Source: Acidilobaceae archaeon (GTDB lineage Archaea; Thermoproteota; Thermoprotei_A; Sulfolobales; Acidilobaceae). From it: a stretch of 46,338 nt of DNA. Shown one piece after another: positions 34,098 to 41,585 of this stretch. The stretch covers positions 1 through 46,338 of the forward strand of contig JALWPV010000070.1 of the NCBI GenBank assembly GCA_027080775.1. Direction: 5' to 3'. Position 1 is the stretch's first letter, and each line of letters begins with the position of its first letter. A program made the translations under genes and the position numbers. Under the pieces are notes generated by a model. The model did no database searches, was not told the DNA's origin, and was given only the letters and a program-made list of their open reading frames with translations.

Positions 34098-34609
34098 GGC
34101 GTAGGTGGCTGCTACTACTAGACCTCGACGGCACACTCTGGGACCACCCAGACGTTACGAGCATGGAGCCCCCATTCGAGAGGCTCGGCCCCCTGAGCCT
34201 CAGGGACTCCCGGGGGGTGGAGCTGCACGTCTACCCCTACATGGCCCGCCTCGCCCTCTGGGCTAGGAGGTCCCACGGCATAGTGGCTAGCTTCACCTGG
34301 AACGTCCCCTGGAAGGCGCTCGAGGCGCTTAGGACCCTAGGCCTCGACGGGCTCTTCGACTACCACCTAGCCGAGCCCCACCCAAGGAAGGACCTCGTGC
34401 TCAGGAGGTTCCTCTCTAGCCTGAGGTGCGAGAGGGGCTATGCCCCCAGCCCGGGGGAGATAGTCTACATCGATGACAGGGACATACACATAGGCCAGAT
34501 ACGCGAGACCGTGGGCGACGTGCACTTCATCAGGAGCCACCGCGACTGCAGGAGCTACGAGGAGTGCAGGAGCCTCATAGAGGGCCTCCTCGGCCTGAGA
34601 GGATCCTGA
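34094..34609 (+). CDS. HAD phosphatase, magnesium-dependent phosphatase-1 type
   Basis: A 171-residue HAD protein of the MDP-1 group. Motif I is LLLLDLDGTLWDH with nucleophile Asp10 and Asp12; motif II is VASFTWN; motif IV is IVYIDDRDIHIGQ. No cap domain is present, as expected for MDP-1, known for acting on phosphotyrosine or fructosamine-6-phosphate in eukaryotes. TTG start at 34094 overlaps the EamA stop. The end overlaps the convergent LysE-type gene by 35 bases. Confidence 0.83.
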   Translation: MRRRWLLLLDLDGTLWDHPDVTSMEPPFERLGPLSLRDSRGVELHVYPYMARLALWARRSHGIVASFTWNVPWKALEALRTLGLDGLFDYHLAEPHPRKDLVLRRFLSSLRCERGYAPSPGEIVYIDDRDIHIGQIRETVGDVHFIRSHRDCRSYEECRSLIEGLLGLRGS

Positions 34610-35243
34610 AGGCCTCCAGGGCGAACCTCGCGGCATAGTATGCCAGGACGGCGCCGAGGGCCCCTAGGAGGGCGGCGTACCCCCTAGACCCTAGGAGCCC
34701 AGCGGCGCCCCCGCCAGCGGCCAGGAGGCCCAGCCAGGCGTAGTCCATCCACACGTGACTAGCATACATCAAAGCCAGGCCCCCCGGGATCCTCGAGGCG
34801 CCCTCCACCAGGGGGAACCCGGCCGTGGCCCACCAGGCTAGGAAGAAGGGGTTGGCTCCCGTGTAGAGGACCCCTACGGCGAAGGCGCCTAGGAGGCCCC
34901 CCGCCGCCGAGGCCCCCGGCACAGCGGGGGCCGGGCTGCCCCCGAGGGCCGCCCGGGCCGCCTCGATGAGGCCCCAGGCGAAGAACCCCGTGAAACTCGC
35001 CATGAATAGGAGGAGTGCCCCGCCGATCCGGCCCTCGAGGAGGCGCCTGACCCTGGCCGCCGCCCTCGAGAGGAGGGCGACGTAGGGGAGCTCGAAGGCC
35101 ATGTGGCCTAGGGCAACCGCCAACCCCCCGGCGAGCCCCAGGCTCGAGCCCAGGGCTATAGCCGCCGCCGAGAGGGGCCCGGGGCTCAGGGCGCCGCTGG
35201 GGCTTATGGCTAGGGTCTCAGCTATCAGGCGGCGGGCCCCCAA
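34575..35243 (-). CDS. LysE/RhtB-type exporter
   Basis: A 222-residue membrane protein with about six helices. SPGPLSAAAIALGSSLGLAGG near the N-terminus (key part) and TGANPFFLAWWATAG mid-protein are the conserved LysE-family segments. Family members export amino acids or similar solutes. ATG start at 35243. It overlaps the MDP-1 gene tail to tail by 35 bases. Confidence 0.8.
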   Translation of the reverse strand: MGARRLIAETLAISPSGALSPGPLSAAAIALGSSLGLAGGLAVALGHMAFELPYVALLSRAAARVRRLLEGRIGGALLLFMASFTGFFAWGLIEAARAALGGSPAPAVPGASAAGGLLGAFAVGVLYTGANPFFLAWWATAGFPLVEGASRIPGGLALMYASHVWMDYAWLGLLAAGGGAAGLLGSRGYAALLGALGAVLAYYAARFALEAFRILSGRGGPL

Positions 35244-35304
35244 AGAAGCGCCCCCGACCCCTGGGGGATGGGGGGTTGGGGATTTAATTGCGTGGTAGAA
35301 CCGG

Positions 35305-36459
35305 TTACTCTGGCCTTATCTTGCCTAGGAGGAATCTCGTTATGACGAGTTTCTGGGCCTCGTTCGTGCCGTCGCCTATCTCTATCATCTTTATGTCGCG
35401 GTAGTACCTCTCGACGGGGCTCTCCTTGCTGTAGCCTATCCCGCCTAGGACCTGCATGGCGAGCCTCACGAGGTCGGTGCCGTACTTTGCTGTGAAGTAC
35501 TTAGCCATGCTCGAGTATAGTATGTAGTCTGGGTGGCCCTGGTCGGCCTTCCACGCGGCGGTGTATATTAGGAGCCTGGAGGCCTCTAGGAGGGTCTTCA
35601 TGTGGGAGATCATGGATAGGACCATCTGGTGCTCGATTATCGGCACGCCCATGCTCTCCCTCTCCCTGGCGTACTTGAACGCCTCCTCGAAGGCGGCCTG
35701 CATGACCCCGAGGCCGGTGGCGGCTGTCGTTATCCTGCCCTCGTTGAGCGTCATCATCGCCTCCTTGAAGCCCCTCCCGATCTGGCCCAGTATCCTTGTC
35801 TCGGGCACCCTGCAGTCGTCGAAGTAGACGAGGCTGGTGCCGCTGCCCCTGTAGCCCATCATCTCGAGTTTCGAGACCTTCACGCAGGGCCCCTTGTCGA
35901 CGACGAAGAGTGTGACGCCCCTGTGCCTCTCCTCGGGCTTCCCTGTCCTAGCGGCTACGATGAAGAAGTCGGCGTAGGGGGCGTTCGTTATGAACATCTT
36001 CTGGCCGCTGATGACGTACTCGTCCCCATCCTTTACGGCCTTGGTGGTCACGGCGCCCGCGTCGGTGCCGCAGCAGGGCTCGGTGAGGGCGAAGGCCCCT
36101 ATGGCGCCGTTGGCGAGCTTCCTCAGGTAGGTCTCCTTTACCTCCTCGCTCCCATACCTTGCGAGGGGGTACGCCACCATACTACCGCTGACGGTGGCCA
36201 TTATGCCTACCGCGCTGCTAACCCTCGCCAGCTCCTCCACCGTCACGACTGCCTCGAGGAGGCTCAAGCCTGGGCCCCCGTACTCCTCGGGGACCCTCAT
36301 GGCGAAGTAGCCCATCTCAGCCGTCTTCCTGATAACCTCCTCGGGCACGGTGTTCTCCCTGTCAATCCTCTCGGCGTAGGGCGCGATCTCCTTCTCGGCG
36401 AACTCCCGGACGGACTGACGCACGAGGCGCACGTTCTCGTCCTCATAGGGTAAGGACAT
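35305..36459 (-). CDS. acyl-CoA dehydrogenase family protein
   Basis: A 384-residue flavoprotein of the acyl-CoA dehydrogenase family. FAD/substrate segments are FALTEPCCGTDAGAVTTKA, MFITNAPYADFFIVAA and YRGSGTSLVYFDDCRVP; the C-terminal SPVERYYRDIKMIEIGDGTNEAQ includes the family RD.K and GT motifs. At the catalytic-base position, where medium/short-chain enzymes have Glu (EGT), this protein has Asp363 (DGT). Substrate unknown. ATG start at 36459. Downstream of cbf5 on the same strand but with a 60-base gap and its own GTATAAT-like box. Confidence 0.88.
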   Translation of the reverse strand: MSLPYEDENVRLVRQSVREFAEKEIAPYAERIDRENTVPEEVIRKTAEMGYFAMRVPEEYGGPGLSLLEAVVTVEELARVSSAVGIMATVSGSMVAYPLARYGSEEVKETYLRKLANGAIGAFALTEPCCGTDAGAVTTKAVKDGDEYVISGQKMFITNAPYADFFIVAARTGKPEERHRGVTLFVVDKGPCVKVSKLEMMGYRGSGTSLVYFDDCRVPETRILGQIGRGFKEAMMTLNEGRITTAATGLGVMQAAFEEAFKYARERESMGVPIIEHQMVLSMISHMKTLLEASRLLIYTAAWKADQGHPDYILYSSMAKYFTAKYGTDLVRLAMQVLGGIGYSKESPVERYYRDIKMIEIGDGTNEAQKLVITRFLLGKIRPE

Positions 36460-36519
36460 GCTTCCAGCCCACCCTGCTATAGGCTGGTGGGGGTATAATG
36501 GGGTGAACGGACCGCGAGT

Positions 36520-37616
36520 CTATGCTTCCCCCCCACCCCCCTCCCGGGCCTTCCTCTTCCAGGCCCTCGGGTAGAGGCCCGGCTCCATTACGACCCTCTT
36601 CGGCTTGAACGCTATGCCCCTCCTCTCCTCCATGACCCTCTCGCTGCTCATCTCGGCCGTGGCTAGGGCTATGAGCTCCCCCTTCAGGGTTAGTAGGGCC
36701 ACGGTGTCCCCGGGCTTGATGCCCTCGTGGAGCCTCGCGACGCCTGGCACCGCTAGGGAGGCCCCGTGGACTATGCTCTCCACGGCGGTGTCCCTCACGA
36801 CGACCTTGGGTAGGTGGCATATGCTGAACTCCCCGGGGAGCACGACCCTCCTGAGGAGGTCGTCCTTCCCCTCCTCCCTCAGCCTGTAGAGGGCCTCAGC
36901 GACGTCCTGTAGCCTGACGAGGTTGCGGTCCTCATGGAAGGGGCCCGTGCGCGTCCTCCTAAGCTCCCTCATGTGGGCCCCCACGCCCAGCACGAGTCCC
37001 ACGTCCCAGCAGAGCTTCCTCATGTATGTCCCAGCCTCGCACGCCACCCTGAGGAGGGCGTAGCGCCCCGTGTACTCTATCAGCTCTATCTCGTCTATCC
37101 TCTTCACGCGGAGACTCCTCTTCACGCTGCTCCTCACCGGAGGCCTCTGGTATATCCTGCCCGTGAAGCTTTCCAGCACCTCCCTGAGCCTCTCCTCCTC
37201 CACGGGCGCGTGGAGCTGCATGACGCACACGTACTCCTTGTTGGAGTGGACAACGCTACCCACGACCCTGGTCATCCTCTGGAGTGCAACGGGCAGGACA
37301 CCGGTGACCTTGGGGTATCCCCGCCCCCCGCCTAGGGGCTGGGGGGCTCTAGGGTCCCCCCGTGCCCCGCCCGTTGCACCCCGAACATCCTCTTGATCCA
37401 CGCCACGACCTCGTGGCTAGTGGGCCCTGGGGGCTTGTCTAGGTTTATGACGCCGTACTCTATGTACTTGGCCAGAGGCCTCTCCCTCGGGAGCCACCCG
37501 TACCTAGGGTCGGTGGGCTCGTCTATCTTGGTTAGCCACCTCCTATTGAAGCCGCAGAACTCGTCCAGCTCCCTGATGAACCTAGCGCCCTCGGCCGTGT
37601 AGTCCCTCTCTCCCAT
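36520..37616 (-). CDS. cbf5: tRNA/rRNA pseudouridine synthase Cbf5, split by an intron
   Basis: Catalytic subunit of the H/ACA guide RNP. Read as one gene in two exons (37616-37349 and 37316-36520) the product is 354 residues, normal for archaeal Cbf5. Exon 1 ends in QRAGHGGTL plus the first base of the next codon; exon 2 begins with the other two bases and [11 protein letters not shown]. Joined, they give the invariant GTLDPKVTG with catalytic Asp90. The C-terminal PUA domain ([17 protein letters not shown]...[11 protein letters not shown]) is intact. ATG 37616 has GGGAGG upstream; GTG 37631 is less likely. Without splicing, exon 1 would stop at a TAG inside the intron. Confidence 0.9.
37317..37348 (-). 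other. archaeal bulge-helix-bulge intron in cbf5 (32 nt)
   Basis: Removing these 32 bases restores the Cbf5 frame exactly at GHGGTL-D-PKVTG. The RNA folds as a bulge-helix-bulge substrate of the tRNA-splicing endonuclease: a 4-bp central helix (CCCU of exon 1 with GGGG of the intron), 3-nt bulges AGA and AUA each cut after the second base, a 7-bp inner helix (GCCCCCC with GGGGGGC), and an outer GGG/CCC helix, with one A/C mismatch next to it. Introns in this gene and near this site are known from Aeropyrum and Sulfolobus. Confidence 0.9.
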
Positions 37617-37697
37617 TAATCCCTCCCACACCCCGCTATGCGTGGCGGGTTAATTTAGCTGGACCCCCACGAGCCCCCCGGAGCAGTATCCCGGGGG

Positions 37698-38066
37698 GTG
37701 GCGGGCGTGGCGTCGTGGGCTGAGGAGTTGAAGAGGGGCCTCAGCGAGGCCGGGGTGGCCTTTGAGGCCGAGGCGGAGGCCATCAGGATCCCCCTCGAGG
37801 GCGGGGCCGTCATAGAGGTCGCTGGCGCCGAGGGCGGCTACGCTATCGTGGCAACCATACCGTTGCCGGGGGCGGGCGAGGCCGATGCCGTGGAGACCGT
37901 GTGCAGGGCCCTCGGAGTCATGGCCTCCTTCGGCGTCGAGCTGGAATACGAGGTCGACGATAGCCTCCCGGGCTACCCCATGCTCAGGGTTACGGCGAGG
38001 CACGAGGACCCCGGGCTCCTTGCATCGAGGCTCCTAGAGGCCCTCAAGAAGCTGGCCAGCCCCTAG
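37698..38066 (+). CDS. hypothetical protein, small acidic, no family recognised
   Basis: A 122-residue acidic soluble protein with alpha/beta alternation (VIEVAGAEGGYAIVATIPL, then ETVCRALGVMASFGVELEYEV in part), resembling small ferredoxin-like or swapped-hairpin folds, but I cannot name a family. GTG start at 37698, with GGGGGGTGG as ribosome site; diverges from cbf5. Codon use is that of neighbours, so it is probably real. Confidence 0.6.
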   Translation: MAGVASWAEELKRGLSEAGVAFEAEAEAIRIPLEGGAVIEVAGAEGGYAIVATIPLPGAGEADAVETVCRALGVMASFGVELEYEVDDSLPGYPMLRVTARHEDPGLLASRLLEALKKLASP

Positions 38067-38124
38067 GGGCTGGGCTCCCCTCAAGATTATATTCCAGGCG
38101 CCTCACGCCCCAGAGGGGGCGCTC

Positions 38125-38640
38125 TTGATAGGGAGGCGCAGCTACGACTACCTCAAGGCCGTCTACAGGCTAGGCGGCACCCCAGGGGCCGGCTGCTGGG
38201 TGCCCGTGGGCCAGGTCGCCGAGGCCCTCGGAGTCAGCGTCCCCACGGCCAGCATCATGCTGAGGCGCCTAGCGGCCCGGGGGCTCCTAGAGGTCAGGGA
38301 GGGTGTCGGGGTCAGGCTGACCGAGGAGGGCTTCGAGGCCCTCATAGAGTACCTCTGGAAGTACGGGATCCTGGAGGTTGCCTTCGTCAGGGCGGGCCTC
38401 GACCCCGAGAGGGCCCGGGAGGCAGCGGCGAGCGCCGCCGACAGGCTCCCCAGGGAGGTGGCAGACGCCCTCTGCAGCGTGCTGGGCGAGCCCAGGGTCT
38501 GCCCCCACGGCAAGCCCATACCAAGGCCGGGCGAGGAGAAGCCCACAGGCGAGCCCAGGCTCTACTGCGGCGTAGAGCCCCTCAAACTAACCAGGCTAGT
38601 GGCGAGGGCCGCCAGGAGGAGCAGCCAAGCCGAGGCATAG
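38125..38640 (+). CDS. DtxR/MntR-family metal-dependent regulator
   Basis: A 171-residue winged-helix repressor. The N-terminus (YDYLKAVYRLGG) and recognition-helix region VAEALGVSVPTASIMLRRLAARGLLE (key part) match DtxR/MntR. The metal-binding dimerisation domain carries the family CPHGKPIP motif. It would sense Mn or Fe and repress uptake genes; targets are not in view. TTG start at 38125 with GAGGGGGCG upstream and a GATTATATT TATA box at about 38089-38097, so the mRNA leader is very short. Confidence 0.8.
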   Translation: MIGRRSYDYLKAVYRLGGTPGAGCWVPVGQVAEALGVSVPTASIMLRRLAARGLLEVREGVGVRLTEEGFEALIEYLWKYGILEVAFVRAGLDPERAREAAASAADRLPREVADALCSVLGEPRVCPHGKPIPRPGEEKPTGEPRLYCGVEPLKLTRLVARAARRSSQAEA

Positions 38641-38668
38641 AGCATCTCAGCGCCTTCACATATGATTA

Positions 38669-38703
38669 ACCCCGCAGAGAGGCACTAGCTGCGGAGGCGG
38701 GGT
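38669..38703 (+). repeat. inverted repeat ahead of the ATPase module
   Basis: ACCCCGC (38669-38675) and GCGGGGT (38697-38703) form a 7-bp stem; an alternative CGCAG/CTGCG pairing lies inside. It sits between the DtxR gene and the ATPase start and could be a terminator hairpin or operator. Confidence 0.3.
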
Positions 38704-38726
38704 ACCAGCCTCTCGGGTGTAACGCT

Positions 38727-39994
38727 TTGCTTGGGAGTGTTAGCTTCAGAATCGAGGGCTTCAAGAGCATTGATAAGCTAAGGGCGGAGCTAGCCCCCCT
38801 GACAGTATTCGTCGGGCACCCAGCTAGCGGTAAAAGCAATATCATAGAGGCACTAGAGCTTATAGGATACGTGTTTAAGGCTGTAGTAGAGGCCCCGGCC
38901 GGCGAGCATGGTGAGCCGCTGGATCCCTCCTCGCTCGGCGCTCTCAACGATTATGTGAGGGCTCTGATATGCCATGACCTTCTCAATAGGCTTACAGGCG
39001 CCGCCAATGGGTTAGCGTCCCTGGGCCAGCAGGAGGCGAGGTTTAGGTGTGGTAGGAGCCCCGATCGCTTAGTCATAGAGTATCGCGTGGGAACCACGCT
39101 TATTGCTGAGGTAAAGGCGCCTCTAGCGGCGCCGCGTGCAAGACTTGTTGAAGCACCCGGCGCGCTCCCCAGGGATGTGGATCAACTCGTCAGGATTCTC
39201 TTGAACCTATCCATGATAGAGAAATCCTCCGGTAAGGGGCCAGTTTTGGATAGGAAGATCGAGGGCGTGGGGAAGCTTCCTGCGGCTGAGGGTACCCTAC
39301 TAGCCCCTAGACTCTACAGCTTCGATAGAATGAATATCCTCTCGAATATAATAAACGGGTTAACCGACTCCCTCTACCCCCTATCATACCTCGACGAGAA
39401 GGCTAGAAACATGGCCTGGCTCCTCTATAGGAATCAGAGGGTTCTAGATGCCGTGAACGATGTACTCAGTCGTATTAGCGGCGTGACAATCTCGCCCCTC
39501 AGTAGCGGCAAGCTGGCGTTTTATGATGGTAAGAGGGAGGTTGGCCCCGTTAGCGTTAGCGATTCCGTGGTACGTATGGCCTATAGCCTCACGGCCCTGC
39601 TGGCGGCTTCCCCCACGGAGTATGATGGGGTGAAGGCTATCCCCCTGGTCATGCTAGAGGAGCCCGAGTCCCACGTCTACCCAATCGCCTTCACCAGCCT
39701 GGTTGACGCAGTCTTCAACGCCATCGAGAGGGGGTCTACGTGGCCGTCACCACCCACAGCGGCCGCCTCGCACAGCTCCTATGGGAGAACGCTGTCAAGC
39801 GGGGCGTGGAGGTACTGGTGTACTACACGGCGAGGAAGCCCGAGGGCCCAACCAGGCTCTACCGCATAGACCTCGAGAGGCTCTCCAGGGAGCTCCTCGA
39901 CATGGATGATGTCATAAGGCAGCCCCTCGACATGATAGATGAGTACCTACAGAAGGGCATCATGAGGGAGGCCTGGGAAGCCAGCGCAGGGTGA
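38727..39994 (+). pseudogene. SMC/RecF-like AAA ATPase (AAA_15/AAA_21 type), frameshifted
   Basis: An ATPase of the overcoming-lysogenization-defect/AAA_15 type. Walker A is VGHPASGKSN (29-38); the Walker B region is IPLVMLEEPESHVYPI at about residue 310, followed by the family's His switch. The first frame ends its sensible sequence at NAIERG (about 39733), and the next frame continues with VYVAVTTHSGRLAQLLWENA to a TGA at 39992-39994. One more G in the G5 run at 39730-39734 would join them into a protein of about 423 residues. TTG start at 38727. Codons up to about 39600 are less GC-rich than neighbours, suggesting transfer. It is a pseudogene, a programmed -1 site or a sequence error. Confidence 0.7.
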
Positions 39995-40001
39995 GACCCG
40001 G

Positions 40002-40517
40002 GTGGTAGGCGGGTACACCGGGGAGTGCAACGCCAACAGGGCCATAGCCCTCCTCGTCATGAAGCGCCTCCTCAGGATCAGGGGCAGGCCCGGGCACTGC
40101 GAGGGAGCAGCCGAGTGCGTCAAGGGAGCCCTGAGGAGGCTCGAGAAAATGCAGCTGCTAGTTGTTGACCGCGAGCACAACCCGGCTCTGAGGAACTACC
40201 TCGAGGGGCTCATAGCCAAGGCCTCATGCAGGTCCTGCACCCCAAGCACCAGCCCCGTGCTAGCCTACAAGTGCGGCGAGGCCGGGAGCTTGAGGGTCGT
40301 GGCATTCAACGGGCCTCCCGAGGAGGTCCTGTAGAGGCTGGACCCCAAGCTGAAAAAGTATCTCTCAGATCCCGAGTGGGTCAGGCGCTTCAAGAGCGAG
40401 GCCTACGAGAAAGTCTCCAGAGGCAGGTGCAGCCACTCGGACTCCATATGCGGGGCCCTAGAGGCGCTCTACAAGGCCGTTGAGATAGCCCTCAAATCAT
40501 GCGGGGCCCAGGGCTAG
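40002..40517 (+). pseudogene. partner of the ATPase, interrupted by in-frame TAG; possible Toprim-like protein
   Basis: GTG 40002 opens seven bases after the ATPase. The frame encodes 110 residues, meets TAG at 40332-40334, and continues in the same frame with 60 more sensible residues (RLDPKLKKYL, AYEKVSRGRCSHSDSICGAL) to TAG at 40515-40517. The N-terminal half has GGYTGECN with Glu8 and LLVVDREHN with Asp56 and Glu58, spaced roughly like acidic Toprim residues, and three cysteine clusters. ATPase plus Toprim pairs (OLD-like, PARIS-like) are phage-defence modules; that assignment is inference. Either inactivated or recoded. Confidence 0.5.
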
Positions 40518-40524
40518 CCCCAGT

Positions 40525-41337
40525 CTAGAGGAGACTCTCAACTACCCGCCTGGCGGCCCACACCCAGCCCTCGGGCGCGGGGTAGGGGGCAACGTGGTAG
40601 GAGGCCCTCCTAGGCCTCACCCCGAGGCCGCTCCCGTGGGGTATCACCACCGCGTGGCTGGCCCACTCCAGCATGTCTGCGTCGCTCGGCGAGTCCCCCA
40701 TGGCCACCCACTCGGCGCCCCTGAGCGCTGGCGCCAGGCGCTCGAGGGCCTCTAGGCCCCTAGCCTTGCCCCCAGCCATGGTTAGGTGTAGCACCCTGGC
40801 GCCCCGCCTAACGTTGAAGCCGAGCCCGTAGGCCCTCCGGGCGGCCTCCTCGAGGCACCCGGGGTCCCGGCTCCAGAGGGCCTCGTCGTAGAGCCTCCTA
40901 GACGCCATTAGGGCCTCCTCGCCCCTGAGGCCCAGGGCCTCCTCGACCGCCTCGGGTGGGGCCCTGGAGATCCTCGCGACGCGCCCCCTACAGCGGGGCG
41001 GTATGGCCCTCTCAACGAGGCCCTCCAGGGCGTCGAGCCTGGGCGCTAGGTCTATGACTGCGAGGCCCGTCTCGGGGTCCACCCAGTCCCACCAGGCCAG
41101 GATCCCCGGGTCACCAGCGACAGCGCTCCCCACCTCGACCACAAGCAGGGCGCCGAGGGGCCCATCGAAGCCGAGCCTCCTCCAGTAGAGCCAGGCCTCC
41201 CATAGAGTCTTACTGGTCGCAACCACCACGGGCACGCCGAGGAGCGCCAGCCTCCTAGCTTCCTCTGGCACGCCGTCGTAGCGGTAGGTCTCCAAGTCCA
41301 AGGCGGTCCCGTCGAGGTCAGTCGCCACCACCAGCAA
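40525..41337 (-). CDS. mpgP: mannosyl-3-phosphoglycerate phosphatase
   Basis: A 270-residue HAD-IIB phosphatase that dephosphorylates mannosyl-3-phosphoglycerate to mannosylglycerate. Motif I is VVATDLDGTALD with Asp7 and Asp9, motif II VVATSKTLWEAW, motif III lysine in MAGGKARGLEALERL, and motif IV MGDSPSDADML. The SKT...E arrangement and the large C2-type cap fit the MPGP subgroup rather than Cof-type enzymes. TTG start at 41337, preceded by GGGGAGTGTGGGAG. It completes the pathway begun by mpgS at 16862-18031. Confidence 0.85.
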   Translation of the reverse strand: MLVVATDLDGTALDLETYRYDGVPEEARRLALLGVPVVVATSKTLWEAWLYWRRLGFDGPLGALLVVEVGSAVAGDPGILAWWDWVDPETGLAVIDLAPRLDALEGLVERAIPPRCRGRVARISRAPPEAVEEALGLRGEEALMASRRLYDEALWSRDPGCLEEAARRAYGLGFNVRRGARVLHLTMAGGKARGLEALERLAPALRGAEWVAMGDSPSDADMLEWASHAVVIPHGSGLGVRPRRASYHVAPYPAPEGWVWAARRVVESLL

Positions 41338-41585
41338 GCTCCCACACTCCCCGGGGAGAGCGTCTCCCTCGGGGGTGGACTTAATCGCCCCCGCCCACGC
41401 GCCCCAGGCTTAGGGGGCGGGGGTGGAGAGCTGCTGTCCCACGCCAGACCCCTGGGCGGCGCGGGGGATGATGGAGGCGGGGTATGCTCACCCCCACGGA
41501 CCCGCCCCCTGGCTCGCTCGTGGCGCGCTTCTGGTGGTTCACGCTATTACCCAGGGCCACGCCCTGCTCGTGGTGGTGCTGTGGG

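Noticed and set aside
36520-37631. cbf5 as a frameshifted pseudogene or two separate genes
   Set aside because: A 32-base excision restores the exact conserved motif and folds as a bulge-helix-bulge, and introns at this place in cbf5 are known in crenarchaea.
40332-40334. TAG as pyrrolysine
   Set aside because: No pyrrolysine machinery or methylamine genes are visible, and this lineage is not known to use it; a nonsense mutation fits better with the damaged upstream gene.
41484-41585. N-terminal extension of the S9 peptidase
   Set aside because: The extension is Trp/Cys/Pro-rich and the known homologue aligns from the GTG at 41586.
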